Below are positions 32,527 to 41,765 of a stretch of 42,944 nt of DNA, in pieces. The stretch comes from Eubacterium aggregans (GTDB lineage: Bacteria > Bacillota > Clostridia > Eubacteriales > Eubacteriaceae). The translations under genes were made by a program, and so were the position numbers. The stretch is taken from NCBI RefSeq assembly GCF_900107815.1, contig NZ_FNRK01000021.1:1-42944 (forward strand), given 5' to 3'. The notes beneath the pieces are model-generated. The model was not told the DNA's origin. It saw only the letters and a program-made list of their open reading frames with translations, and made no database searches. The number at the start of each line of letters is the position of its first letter. Positions within the stretch are counted from its first letter, which is position 1.

Positions 32527-33867
32527 ATGGATGAAAAAAAAGAATACGGATTAGTCCTCAGTGGCGGCGGTACTAAGGGTGCCTTTGAAATTGGGGTTTG
32601 GAAGGCCCTTCAGGAGATGGATACTCCCATATCCTGTGTTATTGGAACCTCCATCGGGGCCCTGAATGCTGCCCTGATCGCCCAGAATGATTTTGATGCG
32701 GCCTACGACTTTTGGACGAATTTAACCATTAACCAGGTGCTGAAACTCAATACCACCATGGTCAATAAATATCTCAATCACTGGTCCGGCGCTAGCTTTG
32801 ATTTTTTTCGCCTTGCTTTTATTAATGATTTGTTTCGAGGGGGACTGGATATCAGCCCCCTGCGGGAAAATTTGTCTCGACTGATTGATGAAGATAAGAT
32901 ACGAAAATCGCCCATTCGTCTGGGGCTTGTCACGGTGGAATTAAACACACTCAGTCCCACCCAGCTCATGATTGAAGAAATCCCACAGGGAAAGCTTTTG
33001 GATTATTTATTAGCCAGTGCTGCTCTCCCGGTTTTTCAACGCCAGGAAATTGACGGAAAAACCTATTTAGATGGGGGGTTTTATGATAATGTCCCCATTA
33101 ATTTTATGGCCAGCAGCGGCTACAAAAATATTATTTCTGTGGAGTTCCCCGCCATTGGCTTTAAACAACGGGTGGAACACAATGATATCCATTTAACGGT
33201 GGTTGAAAATTCTGAATACCTGGGGATGACCCTGGAATTTGACCAGGAAACCATCCGCAATAATATTGAGATGGGGGATTTGGATTGTAAAAAAACCTTC
33301 GGACAGCTTTTGGGGAAATACTATTATTTCAATACGGCTTCTGGCACGCAGTTTTACGAAAAGCTGGCGGAGTTTATGGGTTCTCCCTTGGAGGATGTCA
33401 ATGCCCGCCAGGAGGTCGCCATGCTTCTCGGTATTCCGGAGAATTCTAAAAAGGATACCATCGTGATGGCCATTGCGAATGTTCTGCGGCGGACAAACTA
33501 CCCCAAGGATGAACCGCCCTTGCTGGTCCTTTTGGAGATGGCTGGCCGCAGCCTTGGGGTGGAGCGGATGGCAGCTTACACCCCGGACCGGTTTTTACTG
33601 GCGATTCTTACTGCTCTGGAGACCCTTACCCGGAGCAACCTCGCCTTTATCAAACGGGATGATACCATCAAAAAGGCCTTCGATGCCGATAATAATTATC
33701 GCCCCGGAAGCCTCTTCGATTTTATTTCTTTTTATGTCCTGTTTGTGGGTTCCTCCAAAGACTTGCCCATTCCCACCATAAGGACCCTGATTAAAAAGTT
33801 TACTCCGGAGTTTACACTCTCCATTTTGCTCCTAATTTATCTGCACCAGTTGTTGCGCAAAAAGTGA
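32527..33867 (+). CDS. Patatin-like phospholipase
   Basis: The 446-residue protein begins with a patatin/RssA-type serine hydrolase domain (about 5-230). GGGTKG (13-18) is the oxyanion loop, Ser42 in GTSIG the nucleophile, and Asp182 in DGG completes the catalytic dyad. No signal peptide is seen, so it is likely cytoplasmic or membrane-associated and acts on acyl lipids. The C-terminal 200 residues are helical, of no family I recognise, and longer than in small bacterial patatins. AGGAGG precedes the ATG. It is last in the murC operon and converges on addA with 13 bases between; no clear terminator hairpin is seen there. Confidence 0.88.
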   Translation: MDEKKEYGLVLSGGGTKGAFEIGVWKALQEMDTPISCVIGTSIGALNAALIAQNDFDAAYDFWTNLTINQVLKLNTTMVNKYLNHWSGASFDFFRLAFINDLFRGGLDISPLRENLSRLIDEDKIRKSPIRLGLVTVELNTLSPTQLMIEEIPQGKLLDYLLASAALPVFQRQEIDGKTYLDGGFYDNVPINFMASSGYKNIISVEFPAIGFKQRVEHNDIHLTVVENSEYLGMTLEFDQETIRNNIEMGDLDCKKTFGQLLGKYYYFNTASGTQFYEKLAEFMGSPLEDVNARQEVAMLLGIPENSKKDTIVMAIANVLRRTNYPKDEPPLLVLLEMAGRSLGVERMAAYTPDRFLLAILTALETLTRSNLAFIKRDDTIKKAFDADNNYRPGSLFDFISFYVLFVGSSKDLPIPTIRTLIKKFTPEFTLSILLLIYLHQLLRKK

Positions 33868-33880
33868 GCAGCCACCGGCC

Positions 33881-36800
33881 TTACACATTTTCCATTAAAA
33901 AGCATAGCCGTTGTTCCTTCACAGGAATGCCGGTAAGGGCGGCCAGTGCCTCGGCGTACAGACCCAGTTGGGTCTGGTACCGGGCCACTAGCCGCTCTTT
34001 TTCTTTGGCACCAAAGAAACGGTCGGTTTTATAATCTAACAGAACCCAGGCACCATCCTCTAAAAAGCAGCAGTCAATCATCCCTTGGATGGTGATGGTT
34101 TGTCGTTGCCCGGCCCACTCGGGCCGGATGCGGGCGGCCTCCACCTGATAGTTAAAGGGCAATTCCCGCTGGAGGGTTTTTGCAGCCAGGAGGCGCCGTC
34201 CTGTTTCTGTTGTGAAAAAACGCTGGATGGGCTCTAAGTTGAGGGCCGCCAAAAGCTCCGGGGCAATGCGTTCCTGGGCGGCCATATTGGCGGCCTGCTT
34301 TTCAATGGTATCCGCCAGGTCATCCGGGTCTTGTCCGCAGTCTCGAATTTTCTGGAGGTCCAACCCCTGGAGGATGGTGTGGATGCCGGTACCCAACTCT
34401 GCCGGAGCGAAGCCTGCTGCGCTTTGTTGTAAAAAGGCTGGCCGTATCACCAACTCTGGCGCCTCCACTCCGTTTTCCAGGTTTCCCGCTCGGACCTTTG
34501 CAATTTCGGTAACGGTCATTTTCTCGGGAGGCTCTCTCTCCCCTGGGGAGGGGTAACGCCAGGCCAGACGCCGGCGGACCTCTTCCGCCAGTCCAATATC
34601 CCCCAAATTTTCCAAGGTCAGGGGTGCTGTCGCTTTCCCCAGGACGGCACTTTCCCCACTTCCCTGGGAATGAAGGGTAATATCATAACAGCCCATGGGT
34701 GTTATGGCCTTCCCCCCATCCTCTGGCAGAGCAGGCATCACCGAGCCGCCATCCACAGCAGACAGCATGACCCAATCTAAAAAGCATTGGGCTTTCTTTA
34801 AATAAAATAGGCTGGCAGGACGCTGCCACCGGACCATGCTCCCTTTAAGATCCTTCACGCCCCCTACCAAAATCAGAGACTCCATGGCCCGGGTCATGGC
34901 CACATAAAGAAGCCGCATTTCCTCAGATAAGGACTCCACCCGTACCCGTTCCCCACAGAGGGCCTTGGCAATGGTGGGCTCAACGAGCCGGCTTTCCGGG
35001 TCCACCTTGTCCGGGCAAATCCCCAGATCCTTGTGAAAGAGAACCCGTCCACTATTACTTTTGGTGTTAAAGCGCCGGCCCATCCCCGCCACAAAAACGA
35101 CAGGGAATTCCAGTCCCTTGCTTTTATGGATGCTCATAATCCGCACCACATCGGCGTTTTCCCCCAGGGTAACTGGCGGGGATGTATCAAATTTATGCTT
35201 CTTCATCTGTTCAATAAAGGCAATGAAGTGAAAAACCCCCTTGAGGGTCGAGCGCTTATAATCCCCGGCTCGCTTTAACAGTACCCGCAGGTTACTCTGG
35301 CGCTGGGCCCCTCCGGGTAAGGCTCCCACAAAAGCGTAATAGCCAGTGTCCTGGTAGAGCTTCCACAAAAAATCCTCTACGCTGAGGGTCTGGGCATCCA
35401 GGGCCCATTCCCGCAGCTTCTCCAGGAAGGCCCCTGCCTTACGGGCCAGATCATCCTCCTGGTTTTGGACATAGGCCCTGAGGCTCTGATGAAACCAGGG
35501 CATCTCTGCCCCCAGGCGGATTTTGGTGCATTCCTCCACGGTAAAGCCCCCCATGGGGGAAAGCATCACCGATACCAGGGGAATGTCCTGATCCCCATTG
35601 TCGATGATTTTAAGGAGGTTGAGAATCAGAATAATTTCCAGGGATTCGTAATAGGTCCGTCCCCCTTCAAAATAAACGGGGATGCCGGCTTCTGAAAAAA
35701 TCCTGGCATAGGTATCCCCGGTGGCTGCCACCGCCCGCATCAGCACCCCAATATCCCGGTAGCGCAGGGTCCGGGTCTCTCCGGACTTGGTGATGTAAAT
35801 GGGCTTTCCCACCATGCCCTGGATTTCCCGGGCAATAAAGGCGGCCTCACATTCCACCGGTGAGCTGTTAGTGCTGGCGTCTTCCTCATCCCGTCCCGTT
35901 TCCAGAATATGGACCACAGTGCGGGTATAGGGCCCGTCTCCGGGCATGCCTTTATACAGCCTGGCCCGGTCATCGTAGTCCACCTCCCCCAGCTCCGGTG
36001 TCATAATTTTCTCAAAGACCCCGTTGACACCATCCACCACCCCTTGGCAGCTTCTAAAATTCTGACTCAGGGTGATGAGGGTTTCCTCTGGGGTATCCGA
36101 CCCTTTAAATCGGTTGTACTTTTCTATAAAAATCCCCGGATCTGCCAACCGAAAGCGATAAATGCTCTGCTTGACATCCCCCACCATAAAATAGTTGTCC
36201 CGTCTTAAGATGCACTGGATGATGGCCTCCTGCATACCGTTGGTATCCTGGTATTCATCCAAAAAAACATGCTGATATTTGGCCTGGAGCTCAGCGGCAA
36301 TGGAGGGGTTTTCCAGGACCTTTAAGGTATACTGCTCCAAATCATTAAAATCCAGCATGGCTTTTTCTTCCTTTCGCTTTCTAAAGGCGCCCCAGAAATC
36401 CATGGTCAGGGCCACCAGGGCTTCTATGGGGCCTTTCATTTGGGACAGCGCCTCCAGGGAGGCCTCCAGACCCCCCGCCATTTTTTTCTGAATGGCCTTC
36501 ACGACCTCCTTGGACATATTGCGCTGATCCTTAATGGCATCGCTGGTCTCTTTGTCCTCCCGGCTGCCCTTGTATCTTGGAAAGGTAATGGCCTTAAGGG
36601 CGACACTGTACGCCTCGGGCCCTTCCTCTAAGGCTTCCAGGGCCCGGGTCACACCCTGGGCATCCCCGGCTAGCTGTTCCTGGGTTTTGGCGAAGATTTC
36701 GCTGTCCTCCACCATCACCAGGCATTCCTCTAAAATCTCTTGGGCTGCCCCTAAACCCACGGCCATATCCTGGCGCATGGTCTTACCCCAAGGGCTTTCC

Positions 36801-37423
36801 CAAAAATCCTGGGGGTTCATGTCAAAATTCTGAAGGGCACCTTCACACCAGGCCTGGGCATTGGGGAGGGTCATGAGGAAATTATAGAATTTTTCCACCA
36901 GCTCCTTTAATCCCTGGTCATCCCGGTTGCCGGTGTACATTTCCACCAGCTGGGCAAAGGCATCGGTTTCCTCCGGGGGAATGGCCTGGTATTTTTCCTC
37001 GAAGAGATTGTCCATGGCCTCCCGGCGCATAATGGTCAGCTCCCCCTCTCCCCCCAGAATGAATTCCGGATCGATGCCTGCCTCCTGGAAATACTCTCTA
37101 AGGATTCCCTGGCAAAAGGCATGGAGGGTTGAAATGGAGGCCGTGGGCAGGGCAGACAGGGCCTCTAAAATAGCCGCATGCTCTGCTTGGGGCTCTAAAA
37201 GGGCCTCCTGGAGGGTCCGCTTCAGGCGATCCTTCATTTCTGCTGCGGCTGACCGCGTAAAAGTGAGGACCAGAAGCCCAGAAACAGGGACCCCCTCTTC
37301 CATAATCATCCGCCGGATACGCTCGATGAGTAGGGCGGTTTTTCCCGATCCGGCGGCTGCTGACACCAGCAGATTTGTGTTCCGGGTGGCAATGGCCCGG
37401 AACTGATCCTCAGTCCACTTCAT
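33881..37423 (-). CDS. addA: ATP-dependent helicase/nuclease subunit A
   Basis: The 1180-residue UvrD-like helicase carries Walker A AAGSGKT (23-29), LLVLTFTRSAAAEMKDR (motif Ia), DEYQDTNGMQEAII (motif II), GDVKQSIYRFRLADP (III), IHKSKGLEFPVVFVAG and LLYVAMTRA (V/VI). A RecB-type nuclease domain at the C-terminus has LLDYKTD. With AddB it resects double-strand breaks until it meets Chi. It overlaps addB by 14 bases. Length is typical (about 1200). No frameshift. Confidence 0.97.
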   Translation of the reverse strand: MKWTEDQFRAIATRNTNLLVSAAAGSGKTALLIERIRRMIMEEGVPVSGLLVLTFTRSAAAEMKDRLKRTLQEALLEPQAEHAAILEALSALPTASISTLHAFCQGILREYFQEAGIDPEFILGGEGELTIMRREAMDNLFEEKYQAIPPEETDAFAQLVEMYTGNRDDQGLKELVEKFYNFLMTLPNAQAWCEGALQNFDMNPQDFWESPWGKTMRQDMAVGLGAAQEILEECLVMVEDSEIFAKTQEQLAGDAQGVTRALEALEEGPEAYSVALKAITFPRYKGSREDKETSDAIKDQRNMSKEVVKAIQKKMAGGLEASLEALSQMKGPIEALVALTMDFWGAFRKRKEEKAMLDFNDLEQYTLKVLENPSIAAELQAKYQHVFLDEYQDTNGMQEAIIQCILRRDNYFMVGDVKQSIYRFRLADPGIFIEKYNRFKGSDTPEETLITLSQNFRSCQGVVDGVNGVFEKIMTPELGEVDYDDRARLYKGMPGDGPYTRTVVHILETGRDEEDASTNSSPVECEAAFIAREIQGMVGKPIYITKSGETRTLRYRDIGVLMRAVAATGDTYARIFSEAGIPVYFEGGRTYYESLEIILILNLLKIIDNGDQDIPLVSVMLSPMGGFTVEECTKIRLGAEMPWFHQSLRAYVQNQEDDLARKAGAFLEKLREWALDAQTLSVEDFLWKLYQDTGYYAFVGALPGGAQRQSNLRVLLKRAGDYKRSTLKGVFHFIAFIEQMKKHKFDTSPPVTLGENADVVRIMSIHKSKGLEFPVVFVAGMGRRFNTKSNSGRVLFHKDLGICPDKVDPESRLVEPTIAKALCGERVRVESLSEEMRLLYVAMTRAMESLILVGGVKDLKGSMVRWQRPASLFYLKKAQCFLDWVMLSAVDGGSVMPALPEDGGKAITPMGCYDITLHSQGSGESAVLGKATAPLTLENLGDIGLAEEVRRRLAWRYPSPGEREPPEKMTVTEIAKVRAGNLENGVEAPELVIRPAFLQQSAAGFAPAELGTGIHTILQGLDLQKIRDCGQDPDDLADTIEKQAANMAAQERIAPELLAALNLEPIQRFFTTETGRRLLAAKTLQRELPFNYQVEAARIRPEWAGQRQTITIQGMIDCCFLEDGAWVLLDYKTDRFFGAKEKERLVARYQTQLGLYAEALAALTGIPVKEQRLCFLMENV

Positions 37424-40400
37424 CGCGATCCTCCCTCGCTTCCTCTAAAAGCAGCTCCTTGGTGATTTTCTCCCGAAGCACCCGATAGGCGCAGCGCTCC
37501 AGGCTTTCATCAAATTGGCAGATGCTTTTATATTCACAATAATCACAGGCCGTTTGGTTCCCCATTTTATAGGGAGCAATGGTGATGTCCCCCCCCAATA
37601 TATTAACCAAGCTTTCTTCAATAATAGCTTCAATATATCGGAGTAGGTCCCCAAATTCTTCGATATCGAACCGTGAAAGGGCCGAACCCTTCTCAAAAAT
37701 GGCCGAGCTTTTGGCATTTTCCACATCCAGGGCAGCAATCACCCGGGGATCGTCCAAAAAGATCCCCTTCATTTTAAACTTCTTATCCAGCTCCCGCTGC
37801 AGATCTTCCCCAGTCAGGCCCTCTCCACTGACCATGGGATCGTCCACGTGGAAATAAAAGGTGCCCCCAGGCAGGCATAAAGTCTCCCTCTCTTCCTGGG
37901 CGGCCAGGGCCATGCCAGCGTCCATATACACCAAAAGCTGGAGGGAGATGCCGTAATAAACCTCCGCCAGATTAATGGCCTTGGCCCCGGTTTTATAGTC
38001 GATCACCTTGATAAAGGTTTCCCCGTCCTTAGTGTAGGTATCAATACGGTCCACCACCCCCCGGACACTGGTTCCCTTGGGGAGAGCCGGAGAGTCCACG
38101 GGTTGGGTAAAATGATGCTCACTATACTTAAAGGTGAAATCCCCCTGTCCCAGGTGCTCCGCTAACATCCGTACGGTCTGTATCCCCACACGCTTCAGTT
38201 TTTTACCCAGAAACCGGTAAGCCCCGGTACTTTCAAAGACCTGGCCTGCCATTTGGGGAATCTGATTCTCTAATTCTGCCTCCACCCAGTGGTTCCTTGT
38301 GTCCCCATCCAGTTCCGACAGGGCCAGCCCCGCACCGGCGGCCCGCTTGAACACCCCATCGATGACACTATGGAGCAGGGTTCCGATATCCGGCGGCGTG
38401 ACGATATATTCCTCCCGGGGCTGGGGCTTAAGGCCATAATGGATAAAGTGGGCAAAGGGACAGGAGCGGTATTGCTCCAGTCGGGAGATACTGGTTTTAA
38501 CCGGGGTGCCGTACACTGCCGATACCAGCTCTACCGGCAGGGTATCTCCCACCCCTCGGTATTCTAAAGCCCTCTCCATCTGATGATAGGCGGCATTCCA
38601 GTGGGAATCCTCCCGATAATATCCCTGGGCCAGGGCACACAGGGCTGGGGTTCGGCCCTCTGCCAAACGGCGGCCTAATTCCTCCAAGGTTCCCTGGCTG
38701 CCTGCCAGCCACTTAAGATCATCCTCCCCCGGGGTCCCGCCCATCACTGAAAGGGATGGAAAGACGCTGCGAAGGCCCCTTACCAGGCTGGAGGGCAATT
38801 GGCTCTGTCCCTCTTCATCACACAGGGTGTAGGACAGATACAAGGACTCCGTAGCCCGGGTCAGCTGGGTGTAGATGGCATAATCCTCCCGGCTTCTGCG
38901 GTAGCTGGGGTTGTCCTGGAGGGTAATCCCTGCCTCCGCCAGCCGTCTGCGGTCGGACTCCGTCAGAAGGGTATAGTGGTTATCCTCTGCGGGCAAAAGC
39001 CCTTCATTGGCCCCCAGGACAAGAAGGGCCTTTACCTTCCCGCCCCGGCTTCTGAAGGCGTCAGTAATGGTGACCACATCCCGCCTGGTGGGCAGCACCC
39101 CGATGGTGTAGGTTGAGAGGCCGCTTTCCAGAATTCGGCGGTACTCCTGAAGGTTGCAGGTCTCATCGCCCATGGCCCCTTCGATTTGCTCAAGGACCTC
39201 CATCAACACATTCCAGATCTGGTGAAAATGGCTTTGGGCCTCATAGTTTCCCTTTTCTGCCAGGGCTTCCCCCAGGGACGATAAGGTCTGGGGGGCCTGT
39301 ATTTCCTCTAAAAAAGCGACGGTAGCTGTGAGACGGCTGCGGTAGGTTTCTACTCCATCCATGGCTTCCTGTAGGTTCATGAGGGGTCCCATGAGGGTCT
39401 CCCTCCCCCGATTTAGATCCTCCAGATTCCAGGAGTCCCCCCCTTGCGTAAAGGGGACCCGCCATTTTCCACCCTTTATTCCCCAGGCCAGGGCGTAGTT
39501 TTCCAGAGGGTTGCACGCCTCCGGATCGACTCCGGCAAAACCGGATTTTGCGTAAGCCATGAGGGCGTCGCCGTAATAACGCCGTTCCACTGCCTCCAGG
39601 GCAGACAACAGCCCTTCAATCAAGGGGTTCTCCGAAACCGCCACAGCTTCATCCCGAAAGCTGGGAACGCCATAGGCCGACAATGCCCGGGCAATCATCC
39701 CCCCCTGGGTCCCCGGGTCGCCGCAAAGAATAGCGATATCTTTGTAGCTATACCCACCATCCCGGACAAGGGTTAAAATCTCCTGGGCCGCCCCTCGGGC
39801 TTCCTCCCAGGGATTGGCTGCCTGGAAGATTTTAATACCCGATACCGGGCCGGTCCAGGGCTTGGGACAATAGGCGTAGAGCTGTCCCTCTAAATAGGAC
39901 AGCGGTGTTTTCGGCCCTTCCTTTGACAAGGAGATCACCTGGAACTCTTGGCCGCTTCCCTTGGCAATGGCCGCCATGGTCTCACAGGTGGCCCGGCAAA
40001 TGCTAAAAATGCTAGCATCCGGTGCCAGGGGATCGATATCCCCTACCAGGGACATGGTCAGCCCCTTTACCTGGCCAGCTAAGGCCTCAATAATGGCGAA
40101 ATCACTGGTGGAAAAGGTGAAAAAACCATCGATCCACACCGTCGCGCCCCGGAGCTGGTCGCTTTGGGGTATCCGCTCACAGAGCATGTCCGCCCGGGTA
40201 TCTTCATCCCAGCGTTCCGTTCCCAGCTCCCCTTCATAGCTCTCATAAAGGGTGGCCATGTCCTTTAGCTTTTGTCTGAGCAGGCTATTCTCTGCCAATC
40301 CCTGGGCCGCCGCCTCCAGAGCTTCTCCATCAATTCGGTTTTGCTTCAGCTCTCCGATAAAGGCTGCCAGCTCCCCTAAAAACCCGGGACGGCTGGCACT

Positions 40401-40739
40401 TTTTTTATAAAGAGTCAGCCCAGGCCGCACCTTGCCCAGACTTTTAGCCAAAAGCATTCGCCGCCCATGGTCGTCCACCACCGTGCGGGTAATCCCCCCC
40501 ACCTCCTGGAATACCCGGGTGGCCAGACGGCCTAAGCTCAGCACCTCTATCCCCATGAGGCCCGGCTTGTTCAGATGTGCCATCAGGGCCTGTTCCGCCC
40601 CCAGGGTATATTGTTCCGGGACTAACAGAATCAGTCCCTCCTTTCCAGCCAATGTCGCTTCCTTGATTTCCTCGTAAACTTGGGTCCTGGGGGACACACC
40701 ATCCAGGCCTGGTCGCCCAAGGATGATTCGCATTGTCAT
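37410..40739 (-). CDS. addB: ATP-dependent helicase/deoxyribonuclease subunit B
   Basis: The 1109-residue partner of AddA has an inactivated helicase-like fold used for Chi recognition and a C-terminal RecB-family nuclease (VIDYKTGAK). Four Cys that bind the Fe-S staple are visible: one in YRSCPFAHF and three in CDYCEYKSIC. Oddly, the N-terminal ATP-binding loop, GRxGSGKT in most relatives, here reads GRPGLDGVSPRT, without the Walker Lys-Thr/Ser. The start ATG 40739 is chosen because AAGGAGG precedes it at six bases; the frame is open to 40790 without a site. It is transcribed ahead of addA and overlaps it. Confidence 0.95.
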   Translation of the reverse strand: MTMRIILGRPGLDGVSPRTQVYEEIKEATLAGKEGLILLVPEQYTLGAEQALMAHLNKPGLMGIEVLSLGRLATRVFQEVGGITRTVVDDHGRRMLLAKSLGKVRPGLTLYKKSASRPGFLGELAAFIGELKQNRIDGEALEAAAQGLAENSLLRQKLKDMATLYESYEGELGTERWDEDTRADMLCERIPQSDQLRGATVWIDGFFTFSTSDFAIIEALAGQVKGLTMSLVGDIDPLAPDASIFSICRATCETMAAIAKGSGQEFQVISLSKEGPKTPLSYLEGQLYAYCPKPWTGPVSGIKIFQAANPWEEARGAAQEILTLVRDGGYSYKDIAILCGDPGTQGGMIARALSAYGVPSFRDEAVAVSENPLIEGLLSALEAVERRYYGDALMAYAKSGFAGVDPEACNPLENYALAWGIKGGKWRVPFTQGGDSWNLEDLNRGRETLMGPLMNLQEAMDGVETYRSRLTATVAFLEEIQAPQTLSSLGEALAEKGNYEAQSHFHQIWNVLMEVLEQIEGAMGDETCNLQEYRRILESGLSTYTIGVLPTRRDVVTITDAFRSRGGKVKALLVLGANEGLLPAEDNHYTLLTESDRRRLAEAGITLQDNPSYRRSREDYAIYTQLTRATESLYLSYTLCDEEGQSQLPSSLVRGLRSVFPSLSVMGGTPGEDDLKWLAGSQGTLEELGRRLAEGRTPALCALAQGYYREDSHWNAAYHQMERALEYRGVGDTLPVELVSAVYGTPVKTSISRLEQYRSCPFAHFIHYGLKPQPREEYIVTPPDIGTLLHSVIDGVFKRAAGAGLALSELDGDTRNHWVEAELENQIPQMAGQVFESTGAYRFLGKKLKRVGIQTVRMLAEHLGQGDFTFKYSEHHFTQPVDSPALPKGTSVRGVVDRIDTYTKDGETFIKVIDYKTGAKAINLAEVYYGISLQLLVYMDAGMALAAQEERETLCLPGGTFYFHVDDPMVSGEGLTGEDLQRELDKKFKMKGIFLDDPRVIAALDVENAKSSAIFEKGSALSRFDIEEFGDLLRYIEAIIEESLVNILGGDITIAPYKMGNQTACDYCEYKSICQFDESLERCAYRVLREKITKELLLEEAREDRDEVD

Positions 40740-40779
40740 TTTGTGCCTCCTTTTTAAAAAGCAATCCATCTCCACCTCT

Positions 40780-40825
40780 GGATAAAACAAAGAACCTGTG
40801 ATGCCACAGGTTCTTTGTTTTATCC
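40780..40825 (-). terminator. Long perfect hairpin terminator after gph
   Basis: Perfect 21-bp arms (40780-40800 and 40805-40825) around loop ATGC. The hairpin takes in the gph stop codon (40820-40822). On the minus strand the 3' arm is T-rich but not followed by a T-run. It separates gph from addB by ending transcription or by shielding the mRNA end. Confidence 0.8.
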
Positions 40826-41554
40826 GTTGAGCTCGTCGTCTTTACACTCTCCAAAGATTGAATACATGTCAAAGCCATATTTGAAGGCATCGATGGCGCG
40901 ATGGGGTTTTTTAATCCAGATAGCATCCTTAAAAGCTTCTAACTCCTTAGGTGCCGTAAATCCCCAGGTACACAGCACAGGCAGCATCCCGGCGTTTTTG
41001 GCCGTTTCATAATCCACCTTGCTGTCACCCATATAGATACAGCGCTTTGGAGCCACACCCATTTTTTCTGCTAAAGCCAGGGTTTGGGTGGGATCGGGTT
41101 TTCGGGGCTGTCCCGCCTGCTGGCCAATAACGTCCACAAACTCCTTAATATCGAAGAGCCCATCCACGATTTCCCGGGCAGCCTCTATGGGCTTATTGGT
41201 ACAAATTCCAAAGGGAATTCGCTTGACATGGAGGTATCGAATCAATTCCTTTATCCCATCATAGGGCCGGGTTTTACGGGTGTATCGGGTGGCATAATCC
41301 GCTTTCATGAAGGCCTCCGCCTCATCCAAAAGACTTTCATCCTTCCCCATTTCCTCTGGCAAAGCCCGTTTAACCAGATTCCGTATCCCTCGGCCAATGA
41401 GACCCTTGCCCTCTTCATAACTCTTTGGCGGCAATCCATAATGTCCAAGCATGCTATTGCATGCGTCAATCAGGTCCTCCAGGGAATCGATAAGGGTCCC
41501 ATCCAAATCAAAAATGATGCCATCGTACTTTGGTGTATAGAATTCTTCCGCCAT
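40820..41554 (-). CDS. gph: HAD-family hydrolase, phosphoglycolate phosphatase-like
   Basis: The 244-residue haloacid-dehalogenase phosphatase has motif I FDLDGTL (15-21, nucleophile Asp16), motif II CTNKP, motif III Lys in RKPDP, and motif IV GDSKVDYETAKNAG. The helical cap at 25-95 is the C1 type of Gph/PpaX proteins. It probably removes phosphate from 2-phosphoglycolate formed in repair of DNA ends, but other small phosphate esters are possible, so the symbol is provisional. AGGAGG is eight bases before the ATG. It is upstream of addB but separated from it by a strong hairpin. Confidence 0.82.
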   Translation of the reverse strand: MAEEFYTPKYDGIIFDLDGTLIDSLEDLIDACNSMLGHYGLPPKSYEEGKGLIGRGIRNLVKRALPEEMGKDESLLDEAEAFMKADYATRYTRKTRPYDGIKELIRYLHVKRIPFGICTNKPIEAAREIVDGLFDIKEFVDVIGQQAGQPRKPDPTQTLALAEKMGVAPKRCIYMGDSKVDYETAKNAGMLPVLCTWGFTAPKELEAFKDAIWIKKPHRAIDAFKYGFDMYSIFGECKDDELNG

Positions 41555-41588
41555 CCTCAGACCTCCTGTTACTCATTTTAATGATAAT

Positions 41589-41597
41589 ATTATAGCA
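41589..41597 (-). promoter_or_regulatory. Extended -10 promoter of gph
   Basis: On the minus strand TGCTATAAT, an extended -10 (TGn-TATAAT), 35 bases before the start codon. No good -35 box is visible. Confidence 0.6.
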
Positions 41598-41665
41598 TAA
41601 AAAGCAACGCTAAACATCTATTTTCAGATATAACCTCTGGTTATTGCCCTATCACAATTTTTCAA

Positions 41666-41694
41666 TTTACAAAGGCTTCCTTGAGCTGTAAACT
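41666..41694 (+). promoter_or_regulatory. Possible promoter of the glycerol facilitator gene
   Basis: TTTACA (41666-41671) and TAAACT (41689-41694) with 17 bp spacing, about 70 bases before the ATG. A small palindrome ATAACC-TCT-GGTTAT lies upstream at 41630-41644 and might bind a regulator. Confidence 0.45.
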
Positions 41695-41765
41695 ATTAAC
41701 TGTGGAAGGAATCGCAATCTAAATGCAATTCTACTTAATATTATTCATTCAAAGGGGGATGAAAA

